Below are positions 48,847 through 57,658 of a DNA stretch of 64,000 nt, one piece after another. The DNA comes from Micavibrio sp. UBA6929 (GTDB lineage Bacteria; Pseudomonadota; Alphaproteobacteria; Micavibrionales; Micavibrionaceae). The notes below the pieces were generated by a model. The model was not told where the DNA came from. It searched no databases and saw nothing but the letters and a program-made list of their open reading frames with translations. Every line of letters starts with the position of its first letter. Positions within the stretch are counted from its first letter, which is position 1. The stretch spans positions 1 through 64,000 of the forward strand of contig DKAJ01000008.1 in assembly GCA_002448815.1 (NCBI GenBank), given 5' to 3'. Made by a program: the position numbers and the translations under genes.

Positions 48847-49800
48847 ATGAAGATTTTATTTATTACAGCCAGCCGCATTGGTGATGCCGTGTTATCCAGC
48901 GGCGTTTTATCACATATTGAGCGGAGCTATCCTGAGGCGCAAGTCACTGTAGCGTGCGGCCCTTTGGCCGTGAGTTTGTTTGAGGGATGTCCTTTTGTTG
49001 AAACTGTTATTCCGTTGCAGAAGCGTTCGTATCATCGTCACTGGATTGATTTATGGCGCGCGAGTATCGGGACGCATTGGGACTGGGTGATTGATTTGCG
49101 CAATTCTGCCGTCTCGCGCTTGGTGCGCGCGAAAAAGCGCAGTATTTTTGGCCCGCATATTGATAAGACGCAGCACAAAGTTTTGCAAAATGCGGCTGTG
49201 ATTGGTGTTACACCTGCGCCTGAGCCAAAGTTATGGTTTACGGACGCGCAACAAGAGAAGGCTCTGGCGCTTATGGGCAATGCGCAGGGACGTAAGACGA
49301 TCGGCGTGGGGCCGGCAGCGAACTGGCAGGGGAAAACATGGCCAGCAGAGCGCTTCATCGAAATTTTATCAGGTTTGGTTGGTAAAGGCGGCGCGTATCA
49401 AGGTGCGCGCATTGCTGTTTTTGGCGCGCCAGGTGAAGAAGATGTGTGTCAGCAGGTTTTGTCAGCATTTCCTGCGGCAGATACGCTGGATTTGATTGCC
49501 AAAGGCAGCCCCGGTGAAGCGGCGGCGATGATTGCGCAGTGTGATTTTTATTTGGGTAATGATTCTGGCTTGATGCATGCGGCGGCGGCGTGCGGCGTTA
49601 AAACATTTGGTTTGTTTGGGCCTAGCTACCCCCATTTATACAGCCCATGGGGGCAGCATTGTGCCTATGCGCGCACGCCAGAAAGCTTTGACGAATTGAT
49701 TGACTATGAAGGGTATACGCCGCAAAGTGCGCCATGCCTTATGGGCAGCCTCAGCACCGATATGGTGCGTCAGTCTTTAGAGGGTTTTCTTCAATCTTAA
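48847..49800 (+). CDS. Family 9 glycosyltransferase (heptosyltransferase-like)
   Basis: A 317-residue GT-B enzyme. The start K-I-L-F-I-T-A-S-R-I-G-D-A-V-L-S-S-G is the ADP-heptose transferase pattern. Later are V-G-P-A-A-N-W-Q-G-K-T-W-P and the donor-binding G-N-D-S-G-L-M-H-A-A-A-A-C-G-V-K-T-F-G-L-F-G-P. It probably adds a heptose or similar sugar to LPS inner core in the cytoplasm. It is divergent from the Wzy-like gene, with 86 bases between them. Confidence 0.9.
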   Translation: MKILFITASRIGDAVLSSGVLSHIERSYPEAQVTVACGPLAVSLFEGCPFVETVIPLQKRSYHRHWIDLWRASIGTHWDWVIDLRNSAVSRLVRAKKRSIFGPHIDKTQHKVLQNAAVIGVTPAPEPKLWFTDAQQEKALALMGNAQGRKTIGVGPAANWQGKTWPAERFIEILSGLVGKGGAYQGARIAVFGAPGEEDVCQQVLSAFPAADTLDLIAKGSPGEAAAMIAQCDFYLGNDSGLMHAAAACGVKTFGLFGPSYPHLYSPWGQHCAYARTPESFDELIDYEGYTPQSAPCLMGSLSTDMVRQSLEGFLQS

Positions 49801-49830
49801 GCAGGTGAATATCGAGGCCGCGCGCGGATC

Positions 49831-50361
49831 TTAGTCGTTTGTGCGGCTATAATGTGCAGGGTCGCGATCGTACATTGGCGGGGGTCTGACAGGCTCGCTC
49901 AGCAGGCCGTTTTTATCTGGTTTTTCTCGTCTAGGACGAATGTTCAGCGTGTCAGTGACGCTGTAGGGGAGGTTTTTAATCCGTTCCCACCCTTTGGCAT
50001 ACATGCACCCGTCGAAATTGCTGTAATCGTTACTACCGCTTAGGAGGGCTACGCCACCTTCGCGTCCTTGGATGCGGTAGAGTGTTTCCGGATCGGCCTC
50101 TTTGATGTACCCATCAAATGTGGTTGGGATTGGGTTATCCAGCTCGTGCAGGCGTTCAAGTTCTTTGAGTTCGAATACGCAATTTTGGATATCACGGTGC
50201 AAGATTTGCTGAGCCTTGGGGCCGTGCATATAGATTGACTGTGATGTGTTGCTGCGTTGCCAGTATTGTTGATCGGGGTAGTTGCGTGCGCATGACGCGA
50301 TGCTGCCGAGCGTAAGCAGGCAGAGCGTTATTTTTAAGGCATTGTTTGGAGTTTGCGTCAT
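49831..50361 (-). CDS. Small lipoprotein, unknown function
   Basis: A 176-residue protein. The start at M-T-Q-T-P-N is chosen because the next hydrophobic stretch ends in a lipobox I-A-S-C (Cys near 24). A 20-residue longer frame overlaps no ribosome site. The mature part is polar, with W-Q-R-S, two further Cys (N-C-V-F-E and G-C-M-Y-A-K-G-W-E-R) and a Pro/Arg-rich tail. The C-M-Y-A-K-G-W motif is seen in other small proteobacterial envelope lipoproteins, but I cannot assign a name. It is 40 bases downstream of the binding-protein gene. Confidence 0.75.
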   Translation of the reverse strand: MTQTPNNALKITLCLLTLGSIASCARNYPDQQYWQRSNTSQSIYMHGPKAQQILHRDIQNCVFELKELERLHELDNPIPTTFDGYIKEADPETLYRIQGREGGVALLSGSNDYSNFDGCMYAKGWERIKNLPYSVTDTLNIRPRREKPDKNGLLSEPVRPPPMYDRDPAHYSRTND

Positions 50362-50401
50362 GGCGTTTATGTTACCAAGGCGAAAAACACGCAGCAATTT
50401 G

Positions 50402-52132
50402 TTATTGCGCAGTGGGATCATTCATCCACCATGTTTCAATGACGGCGCCGTATAGGGATGGCTCGTCAGGGTGTTTCAGGTGTTTCCAATAGGCGTAATA
50501 GTCCGCATTGTTATAAAAAAGCGGGATCATATAGTGACCTGATAGCAGTTTGCTGTCGAGGGCGCGCACGGTGTTGACAAGATCTTGTCTTGTTTTTGAT
50601 CTTGCGATGGAATCGGCAAGGCGATCAATTTCAGGGTCGCAAATGCCAGGAAAGTTCCAGCGTGCGGACTGGTTTGCGGCCTCGCAACTGAAATACAGCA
50701 TTTGTTCCGTCCCTGGGGATAGGCTGGATTGCCAGTAATAGATCGTCATATCAAAATCGTAATCGTTCATGCGCGCGCGGTAGGCGGCGGAGTCCATTAC
50801 GTGGATTTTTGCGGTGATGCCAGCTTTTTCAAGGGCGCGTGCAAAATGCAGGGCGATTTTTTCATCCTCAGGTGCGCCAAGCAATATTTCAAAGGTGAAG
50901 AGGTTTTGTGTCTCTTTTTCAACGCGCTTGCCGTCTTGGATGATCCATCCTGCTTGCTCAAGCAAGGCATAGGCCTTGCGCATATCTGTGCGTCGTTTGC
51001 TTATGTCTGTCTCGTCTTGCGTGGAGGAGGGGGCTTGATATGACGCTGCAAGCTCTGAGTTGGGGTAGTAACTGTCGATTTTTTTGAAATCACCATAAAA
51101 CAGGTTTTTGTTGATCCAGTCATCGTCAAGTAACAGTGACAAAGCCTCGCGGACACGGATGTCGTCAAAGGGCGCGCGGCGGGTGTTGAAGATTAATCCT
51201 TTGGCGCGGACGGGGCGCTTGTGCGGAATTGTTTCGCGGATGATGTTTCCCTCGCGCACGGCAGGGATATCATAGGCGTTCATCCATCTGGAAACGTCAG
51301 GTTCGTGCCGCAAATCTGTTTGCCCCGATTTGAAGGCCTCAAGCGCCACACCATCATCACGAAAATAGTGAAAAGTAATGGTGTCAAAGTTGTTATGCCC
51401 TGCGCGGGGGAGCTTATCTTTTGCCCAATAATCGCTAACGCGTTCGTAGGAAATATTGCGCCCAGGAGTAAGGGATTTTATTTTATACGCTCCGTTTCCC
51501 ATCGGTTTTTCCAATGTGGTTGTGTCGAACGCTCTGTCTTGCCAATATGATTTTGAAAGGATGGGCATCATGGACATGATGAGGGCGGTTTCTCGATCGT
51601 ATCCTTCGCCGAATTTAAATTGTATACGGTTCGGCGCGATTCTTATATATTCTGTCACGATTTTATAAATGCGGCGCATATTGGGGCGACCATATTCGCG
51701 TAGGGTTTCGAATGAGAAAATGACGTCCTCAACAGTGATGGGTGTGCCGTCATGAAAGCGCGCCTCTCGATCAATGGTAAAGGTAATCCATGACCTGTCT
51801 GGTGCGATGGTGTATCCCTTGGCAATTAGTGGGTACATTGTAAAGGGCTCGTCCCATGATCTGGCCATCAGACTGTCTGTGATCATGCCAAGGCCTGCGG
51901 CAGGTTTGCCTTTGATGGTATAAGGCACAAGCGTATCAAAACTGCCAATGACCGCGCGGTTTACATGACCGCCTTTAGGGGCGTCAGGGTTCGCGTAGTT
52001 CAGGTGCGTATCATTGCGCGTATGTTTGGGCGTGCCGTGCATGGCAAGGCCGTAAAGCAGATCTTGCCCATCATTGGCACTGGCAGGGGCGCAAAGCGCA
52101 AAAAGCGCAGTGAGAAGCAGTAAGAAACGCAT
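50402..52132 (-). CDS. yejA: Peptide ABC transporter substrate-binding protein, YejA-like
   Basis: A 576-residue periplasmic binding protein (SBP family 5). The signal peptide ends A-S-A near residue 19. The mature start L-Y-G-L-A-M-H-G-T-P and L-N-Y-A-N-P-D-A-P-K-G-G is typical of YejA. So are D-S-L-M-A-R-S-W-D-E-P-F and F-H-D-G-T-P-I-T-V-E-D-V, and later K-R-P-V-R-A-K-G-L-I-F-N-T-R. It should deliver peptides to YejBE, whose genes are 45 kb away. Its start overlaps the stop of the kinase gene by one base, so the two are co-transcribed. Confidence 0.92.
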   Translation of the reverse strand: MRFLLLLTALFALCAPASANDGQDLLYGLAMHGTPKHTRNDTHLNYANPDAPKGGHVNRAVIGSFDTLVPYTIKGKPAAGLGMITDSLMARSWDEPFTMYPLIAKGYTIAPDRSWITFTIDREARFHDGTPITVEDVIFSFETLREYGRPNMRRIYKIVTEYIRIAPNRIQFKFGEGYDRETALIMSMMPILSKSYWQDRAFDTTTLEKPMGNGAYKIKSLTPGRNISYERVSDYWAKDKLPRAGHNNFDTITFHYFRDDGVALEAFKSGQTDLRHEPDVSRWMNAYDIPAVREGNIIRETIPHKRPVRAKGLIFNTRRAPFDDIRVREALSLLLDDDWINKNLFYGDFKKIDSYYPNSELAASYQAPSSTQDETDISKRRTDMRKAYALLEQAGWIIQDGKRVEKETQNLFTFEILLGAPEDEKIALHFARALEKAGITAKIHVMDSAAYRARMNDYDFDMTIYYWQSSLSPGTEQMLYFSCEAANQSARWNFPGICDPEIDRLADSIARSKTRQDLVNTVRALDSKLLSGHYMIPLFYNNADYYAYWKHLKHPDEPSLYGAVIETWWMNDPTAQ

Positions 52133-53145
52133 TAGCTTGTAATCAGGCCTTTACTGATTGCGAGGTCTTTGAGGTTAACCTGTGGTCGTGGTCCGATATG
52201 CGAGATGACCTCAGCCGCAGCAAGTGTGCCTAGTTGACCGCATGTTTCCAAAGGCAGGCCTTCGGTAAAGCCATATAAGAAACCAGCGGCGAACTGGTCA
52301 CCTGCGCCTGTGGTATCAATGACGGCGTCAACTGGCGCGGCAGGCACGGCAATAGCTTCTGTGCGATTGCGGATGAGTGCGCCTTTTTCGCTGCGCGTTA
52401 TGGCGGCGATTTCCACATGTTGGCTGACGGCGTTGACCGCGTCTTCGATATCGGCGCGCATATATAGTGATTTAATTTCATCTTCGTTGGCGAACAGGAT
52501 ATCGACATGGCTTTCGACCAAGCGCAGGAAGTCACTGCGGTGGCGATCAACGCAAAACGGGTCAGATAAGCTCAGGGCAATGCGGTGGCCTGCTCTATGC
52601 GCGGCTTCGGCGGCTTTGATAAAGGCGTGCTTGGCAGTGTCCTTGTCAAACAAATAGCCTTCTAAATAGGTGACTTGTGCGTTGGTGATAAGGGCCTCAT
52701 CAACGTCGAGGTCGTTAATTTCAACGCTGGCGCCTAGAAGAGTGTTCATTGTGCGCTGCGCGTCGGGGGTGATCATAACCATGCATCGCCCAGTTGGTGC
52801 GCCAATGGCGAGGGGCTGTGTGGTGAATTCAATGCCAAGGCTGCGCAAATCGTTTTGGAATGTTGCGCCGAGTTCATCATCTGCGACTTTGCCGATGAAT
52901 CCGCCGCGACCACCCAAAGATGCGAATCCAGCCATTGTATTAGCCGCGGAGCCGCCAGAGGTTTCTGTGCAATCTTTCAAAAGCGCATAGAGCTCAACCG
53001 CGCGGTCAGGCTCAATTAAGGCCATTGTGCCTTTTTCGATTCCATGCTGAGCGCATTGCTCTTGCAGAAAGTCGTCAGTGACACTGGATAGGACGTCAAC
53101 GAGTGCATTTCCGATGGCGACAACGCCGTATTTTGGTTTGGACAT
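52132..53145 (-). CDS. PfkB-family sugar/adenosine kinase
   Basis: A 337-residue ribokinase-fold enzyme. The N-terminus has A-I-G-N-A-L-V-D-V, and the substrate loop T-S-G-G-S-A-A-N-T-M-A-G. The C-terminal PfkB signature is D-T-T-G-A-G-D-Q-F-A-A-G-F-L-Y-G (about 274-289), with the catalytic Asp in G-A-G-D. It matches the alphaproteobacterial adenosine kinase group, which makes AMP from adenosine, but a sugar substrate cannot be excluded. It is divergent from a TetR gene. Confidence 0.9.
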   Translation of the reverse strand: MSKPKYGVVAIGNALVDVLSSVTDDFLQEQCAQHGIEKGTMALIEPDRAVELYALLKDCTETSGGSAANTMAGFASLGGRGGFIGKVADDELGATFQNDLRSLGIEFTTQPLAIGAPTGRCMVMITPDAQRTMNTLLGASVEINDLDVDEALITNAQVTYLEGYLFDKDTAKHAFIKAAEAAHRAGHRIALSLSDPFCVDRHRSDFLRLVESHVDILFANEDEIKSLYMRADIEDAVNAVSQHVEIAAITRSEKGALIRNRTEAIAVPAAPVDAVIDTTGAGDQFAAGFLYGFTEGLPLETCGQLGTLAAAEVISHIGPRPQVNLKDLAISKGLITS

Positions 53146-53230
53146 GAGGGGCGCCTTTCTTTGGCTCTTGAACTCAAAGGTTATTCCCTATATTTCTAAC
53201 GCTAGTTATAGATAAGGGCAAGGCATCGAT

Positions 53231-53803
53231 ATGGATGACGGACAAAAGATCAGGGACAAAATCATAGATGCGGCGTTGCATCTGGCTAGTGTGCAGGCCT
53301 GGGATGATATCGGCTTTTTGGATATTGCAGCGCAGACAGATTTAACCTTGGACCAGATTTATGCTCACTTTGCGCAAGAGTCTGACATTCTGGCAGGGTT
53401 TGGTGCGCGTCTTGATGCGCAAGTATGCGCGGCGATTGGCCCTATACGCGAAACCGAGACATGCCGTGATCGCTTGTTTGATTTATTGATGGAGCGTTAT
53501 GAAGGTCTGAATGCGCACCGCGCGGCGATGGCTTCGGTTTTTAAGGCCTTTGAAGGTGACCCAAAACAAGTGATTTTAGGCTTGCCACATATTGCGCGTT
53601 CGATGCAAGTGATGCTGGATAGTGCAGGCATTGAAAGCAGCGGTGTGCGCGGCGCGATTAAGCTGAGCGGTTTGATTGGGATATATTTGCGCGGCGTTTA
53701 CCTGTTAATGCAAGACGACAGCCCAGAGATGGTTAAGGTGATGGCGGCGCTTGATCGTGATCTTCAGCGCGCAGAAACGCTCATGAACTTTACGTCTATA
53801 TAA
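53231..53803 (+). CDS. TetR-family transcriptional regulator
   Basis: A 190-residue protein with an N-terminal helix-turn-helix of the TetR kind (I-R-D-K-I-I-D-A-A-L, then F-L-D-I-A-A-Q-T-D-L-T-L-D-Q-I-Y-A-H-F, about 8-50). A helical ligand/dimer domain follows. The recognition helix Q-I-Y-A-H-F departs a little from the usual Y-x-H-F but fits. It may regulate the divergent kinase-yejA unit, with 85 bases between the starts. No operator palindrome was identified there. Confidence 0.85.
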   Translation: MDDGQKIRDKIIDAALHLASVQAWDDIGFLDIAAQTDLTLDQIYAHFAQESDILAGFGARLDAQVCAAIGPIRETETCRDRLFDLLMERYEGLNAHRAAMASVFKAFEGDPKQVILGLPHIARSMQVMLDSAGIESSGVRGAIKLSGLIGIYLRGVYLLMQDDSPEMVKVMAALDRDLQRAETLMNFTSI

Positions 53804-53815
53804 TAAAGATTAGCC

Positions 53816-54376
53816 TTAATAGTTTTTGAATACGCCAGTGTTTTTCTTTTTGAATTGAAACAGCTTATTCGTGCGCTGTTGTTTGGCGTTTTTATTGTTC
53901 GGGCTGAGATAAATATTTTTGCTTTGAGATTTTTGCCGTGCTTTTGCCGAATTTTGTAGCGCTTGTTTTTTGGCGTTTGCCTCGCGCATAGATTTAAGTG
54001 CCTGCGCATTTTTTGACATTTTAATGGCGCGCATCGTTTTTATCTCTTCACTGTTGCTCGGGCCTGGGCCAGATGAAGAGAGTAGTTTTTGATCGAAAAG
54101 CTCTGGCACATCCACGCCTGTTTTTGCCGACAGCGCAGCGTTTTCTTTTTTACGTTGTTCAATTTCATCTTTGCTGAGTGTTTGATCTTTTATTAAAGAA
54201 TCGGTGTCTTTTTTTGAAGTCAGCGGCGCGGCGGGTAGGGCGCTCCACAAAGATTTCTTTTCTTTTTCTTGTTTCATCTTAGAAAAATTTAAAAAATCTG
54301 CATGCGCTGGCGTTAGTATAAAAGCACATAAAAACAATGAGATAGATACGCGAGTAAAGATGTTTTTGTCTGTCAT
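53816..54376 (-). CDS. Exported Lys/Ser-rich protein, unknown function
   Basis: A 186-residue product with a signal peptide (cleavage after P-A-H-A near residue 26). The rest is hydrophilic, rich in Lys, Ser, Asn and Gln, with charged runs (Q-E-K-E-K-K, I-E-Q-R-K-K-E-N) and few hydrophobics, so it may be disordered or coiled. No domain is recognised. The C-terminus is Lys/Asn-rich. It is convergent with the TetR gene, the two stops being 12 bases apart. Start site support is weak. Confidence 0.65.
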   Translation of the reverse strand: MTDKNIFTRVSISLFLCAFILTPAHADFLNFSKMKQEKEKKSLWSALPAAPLTSKKDTDSLIKDQTLSKDEIEQRKKENAALSAKTGVDVPELFDQKLLSSSGPGPSNSEEIKTMRAIKMSKNAQALKSMREANAKKQALQNSAKARQKSQSKNIYLSPNNKNAKQQRTNKLFQFKKKNTGVFKNY

Positions 54377-54435
54377 ATTCTTATTGTATCAAAAAAAGCA
54401 GGCGAGGTGGTCAAAATTGATCTGGGCGTTAAGAG

Positions 54436-54447
54436 TTCCTTAAGGAA
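54436..54447. repeat. 12-base palindrome TTCCTTAAGGAA upstream of an orphan gene
   Basis: A perfect palindrome immediately before a TTGACG box (54449-54454) in the spacer that leads to the gene at 54564. The position next to a -35-like box is compatible with an operator, but no good -10 box follows at 17 bases, so the promoter is uncertain. Confidence 0.35.
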
Positions 54448-54563
54448 TTTGACGCATGATGGGATCACTTCCGCAGTACAAAACAAATAAAAACGGGAAG
54501 CTTCGCGAAATAAATCGCGACACATAACGGACGAATGCCGGACAAGAAAAAGGAGTGTTATTA

Positions 54564-55247
54564 ATGCGTGTTAATGTGAAAAAATTTCTGGAACAAGCTG
54601 GCGTAAAGGAGCCATTTTATCCAGGTAAACGTTTGGTGCATAAAATGCGTCAGACAGGGGAATATAAAAGTCACTGCGTTGTATTTGATTGGCGTAACCC
54701 AGATCAGATCCGCATCGAGATTAAAGCAGGCCTGAGTGGACGTGACCTAGAGCCTGATGCATTGAAATATTATCCAGTGAGCTTCCAAAGCCCGACTTAC
54801 GTGAATATTGACGTGGTTAATGATAATGCGCTTGCGCTTATTCAGGGCGGCGTAGTTGATGACGAAGACGAAGAAGGCGCACAAGGATCATCTGGTAAAG
54901 GTGGTGGTGGTAAATCACCTAAGAAAAAGAAAGGTTTGATGGCAGATATGGCCAGTGCCTTTGGTGAAGCGATTGAAGGTAAAGTGCCTGAGCTTGGTAA
55001 AATTAAAGAGATGGTTGTTTTGGGCAAAGAAATCGCAGGCGAGGCCTATGGTCAGGTTATGGATTTACTGGCGCATCAAATTGATCATATGAAGATTTCT
55101 GCAACGGATATGCTGGCGAAGGCAAGTAACCTTGTAACGCGCTATACGCCGCCATCCTTTATGCAGCCAACAGGCGACGAGCAGGCGACATATAAATATG
55201 ACCGCACGAAAAACGCCGATATTGGTTTGAAGCAAACCCTTGGATAA
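54564..55247 (+). CDS. Cytoplasmic protein of unknown function
   Basis: A 227-residue protein. The ATG at 54564 has AGGAG eight bases upstream. Residues 1-85 look like a folded beta-rich domain (K-S-H-C-V-V-F-D-W-R-N-P-D-Q-I-R-I-E). A linker at about 95-125 changes from acidic (D-D-E-D-E-E-G) to Gly-rich to basic (P-K-K-K-K-G). Residues 126-205 are helical and amphipathic (M-A-D-M-A-S-A-F-G-E-A). There is no signal peptide or membrane helix. I recognise no family. It is monocistronic, with its own terminator. Confidence 0.75.
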   Translation: MRVNVKKFLEQAGVKEPFYPGKRLVHKMRQTGEYKSHCVVFDWRNPDQIRIEIKAGLSGRDLEPDALKYYPVSFQSPTYVNIDVVNDNALALIQGGVVDDEDEEGAQGSSGKGGGGKSPKKKKGLMADMASAFGEAIEGKVPELGKIKEMVVLGKEIAGEAYGQVMDLLAHQIDHMKISATDMLAKASNLVTRYTPPSFMQPTGDEQATYKYDRTKNADIGLKQTLG

Positions 55248-55294
55248 GAGGTTTATTGCTTAACATTAAGAACACATTTTTCTCTCTCCTTAAT

Positions 55295-55330
55295 GCCGCA
55301 GACTTGCAAAAGTTTTGCGGCTTTTTTTTT
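55295..55330 (+). terminator. Rho-independent terminator
   Basis: GCCGCA and TGCGGC form the stem, extended by ACTT/AAGT within the loop, followed by nine T (55322-55330). It ends the unknown gene 48 bases upstream. Confidence 0.9.
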
Positions 55331-55368
55331 GTTTGCTTTGTCAGTGGCCTTGCGCCACATTACAGAGC

Positions 55369-56238
55369 ATGAGCAATCAAGATGATTCCAATGCGGATAA
55401 AGAAGGGCAGGCCGAAAAGGCATCTGACCCGAAAGTGGTTGATTTTACATCCCGCAAGGCCAAGCGTAGTCAGGACAATTCCGCGTCACGGTTTGTTGGC
55501 GCGAAGAAATGGGATATTAGCTATAAAAGTCAAAAGTGGGGTTCAGGCAATGGCGATAAAGTATCCCCAAACAGCCAAGGCAATAGTGGCTTTGTCCGCG
55601 GTGGTGGCAAGCAGCCGTTTTTCAATTTTTCCAAAATTCCGCCTTTTGTCAGATTTCTGGCGATGGCTTTTGTTATTGTTCATGCGCTGCTGACATTGAT
55701 TGTGCCGCAGGATTCTGTGGCGAAGATTTATACGGTGTTTGCCTTTGTTCCGGCGGTGTTTTCTGGTGAAAATGGTGTGATACCGCTGCTCAGCTTGCTC
55801 TCGCCGGTTACGTATATGTTTTTGCATGCGGATTGGATGCATGTTGTTTTCAATACATTGATGATGGTGGTGTTTGGCACAGTGATCGAGCGTGCCTTTG
55901 GCGCGCGTATATGTGCGGCGTTTTTCTTTGTCGGCGGATTGGCTGGCGCCCTTATCTTTTGGGGGCTGAATGTTGATGGCGCATGGCCGTTAATGGGCGC
56001 GTCGGCAGGCATTAGTGCCTTGTTCGGTGCGCTGATCTTGCATATGGACGGGCAGATGCGCCGCGTTTCTTTCGTGAAACGTCCGTGCGCCAGTGTGATG
56101 ATTATCATCTGGATTGTGATTATGGTTGTGACAGGTTTGATGGGCGGCGGGCATATTGCATGGCCATCGCATATTGCAGGCTTTTTGAGCGGCCTTGCCC
56201 TTTACGAAGGGATGCGCCGCGGCTATGTGCGCTTTTAG
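55369..56238 (+). CDS. Rhomboid intramembrane serine protease
   Basis: A 289-residue membrane protease. The start at 55369 is chosen because upstream codons lie in the previous terminator. A polar cytoplasmic tail of about 90 residues is followed by six membrane helices. Active-site landmarks are H-A-D-W-M-H-V-V-F-N (Asn162), G-A-S-A-G (Ser212) and S-H-I-A-G-F (His268). It cleaves membrane proteins within the bilayer; the substrate is unknown. The long tail is more than most bacterial rhomboids carry. It is convergent with hemY. Confidence 0.92.
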   Translation: MSNQDDSNADKEGQAEKASDPKVVDFTSRKAKRSQDNSASRFVGAKKWDISYKSQKWGSGNGDKVSPNSQGNSGFVRGGGKQPFFNFSKIPPFVRFLAMAFVIVHALLTLIVPQDSVAKIYTVFAFVPAVFSGENGVIPLLSLLSPVTYMFLHADWMHVVFNTLMMVVFGTVIERAFGARICAAFFFVGGLAGALIFWGLNVDGAWPLMGASAGISALFGALILHMDGQMRRVSFVKRPCASVMIIIWIVIMVVTGLMGGGHIAWPSHIAGFLSGLALYEGMRRGYVRF

Positions 56239-56266
56239 ATTTTTCTTTTGTCGTTAGATGGGGGGA

Positions 56267-57640
56267 TCAGGTCAGCAAGCCTGACAGGCGGTCTTGGCCT
56301 TGTAGCTGATGCAGCGTGGTTGTATGCACCGCATCTAACGGGCGTTGCCAGTGAATGGTATTAAAACTGTTATGCGGCGCGGCGACGGGTGTCCACTCGG
56401 GATAGATATGGCCGCTTTGCTGGCAGAGCCATACTTTATCTTCGGGGGCGTGTGATCCTTGGATAAGCCATTCTTGGGCAGCGTCTTCATCGGATTTTTC
56501 TGCACGTTCAAGCGCAGCCATAGACCGGTACCAATGTTGCGGCGGGTTTTTGTCGTGCAGGTCATAGGCCTTAAGGAAATGTCCGCGTGCTTCGCCCCAT
56601 AGACCGCATTTAAGCGCGGCTTGCGCGGCGGCATAATGGCTTTCAGGGGCGTCGGGCGCAAGGGGGAGTAAACTGTTGCACCATTTTGATAAGGCCAGAT
56701 CACTGCTTTTTTTGTTGCGGCTTTCGGGCATCAGCGCAACCCACAGCGGCACAAGCGTTAGGTGAGGGGATCTTTTCCATGCTGATTTAATCAGGTTTTG
56801 TGCCTTGGTGATCTGATTTTTCTGCTGATAGATTTTGACGAGGCGCGCAATTAATGGCGGAAATTCTGGCGTGATTTTATGTGCTTTTTGAAGCAGCTTT
56901 AGCGCGGATGCATCGCGCGTTTCCTGATCGGCCATTGCGATATAAAGCGCAGTTTTATCACTATTGATTGTGCCCTGCGGTAAGACCTTAAACTGTTCAA
57001 GTTTTTTGATGTGGGCAAGGGCTTCGTCCCATTGCTGGCTTTGAAGTGCGATTTTATAGGCCGCCTGCAAAAGCCAAGGGTTGTTTTTAAAGCGTTGCAG
57101 GCTTTCTTGCGCGAGTGTTTTGGCCGTATCGAAGTCGTTATTTTCTAGTGCATTTTGCAAGAGCGCACGCACGCCAAGAAAACCTGCGTTTTTATCTTTT
57201 GCAAGGCGCGAGAAAAGGCGTTTGGCATCGTGTTCATTACCTTTTAGGCGTGCTGTTTGTGCCTGCAGCAGTAACAGTAATCCGGGGCTTTCATTGAAGT
57301 GGTCATCGTTGATTTTATGGCTGAGACGCGCGGCAGATTTTAGGTCGCCTGCGGCAAGGGCGCTTAGACCCTTGGCAAGGTTATTGTGGCTGTGGATTTT
57401 TGCGCGCTGTTCCATGCGGCGCAAAATGGCGCGGGGCATGCCTGTGATGTATCGCCAGATATTGTGCGCGTGTACAGTTAAGAAAATCAGGGCATATACG
57501 GCGCATAAGAAAAGGCCAATTTGAATGGTGAGCTCGTAAGACAGCCAGTTAAAAGTCACTGTTCCAGGATGTTGCGCAGCCCAAATCAGCAGACCTGTTA
57601 AGATCGCGATTTGTAAAATAAACCATAAGGAGCGCAGCAT
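56267..57640 (-). CDS. hemY: HemY-like membrane TPR protein
   Basis: A 457-residue protein with two membrane helices (about 5-22 and 38-60) and TPR-like helices from about 80. The HemY family landmarks are W-L-S-Y-E-L-T, R-R-M-E-Q-R-A-K and A-L-S-A-L-A-A-G-D. It is unrelated to the Bacillus oxidase of the same name; its role in heme synthesis is unclear. It is 18 bases after the mitofilin-like gene in hemC-hemD-mitofilin-hemY, the usual alphaproteobacterial order. Confidence 0.88.
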   Translation of the reverse strand: MLRSLWFILQIAILTGLLIWAAQHPGTVTFNWLSYELTIQIGLFLCAVYALIFLTVHAHNIWRYITGMPRAILRRMEQRAKIHSHNNLAKGLSALAAGDLKSAARLSHKINDDHFNESPGLLLLLQAQTARLKGNEHDAKRLFSRLAKDKNAGFLGVRALLQNALENNDFDTAKTLAQESLQRFKNNPWLLQAAYKIALQSQQWDEALAHIKKLEQFKVLPQGTINSDKTALYIAMADQETRDASALKLLQKAHKITPEFPPLIARLVKIYQQKNQITKAQNLIKSAWKRSPHLTLVPLWVALMPESRNKKSSDLALSKWCNSLLPLAPDAPESHYAAAQAALKCGLWGEARGHFLKAYDLHDKNPPQHWYRSMAALERAEKSDEDAAQEWLIQGSHAPEDKVWLCQQSGHIYPEWTPVAAPHNSFNTIHWQRPLDAVHTTTLHQLQGQDRLSGLLT

Positions 57641-57658
57641 ATGTTCGGGCCAGTCATT

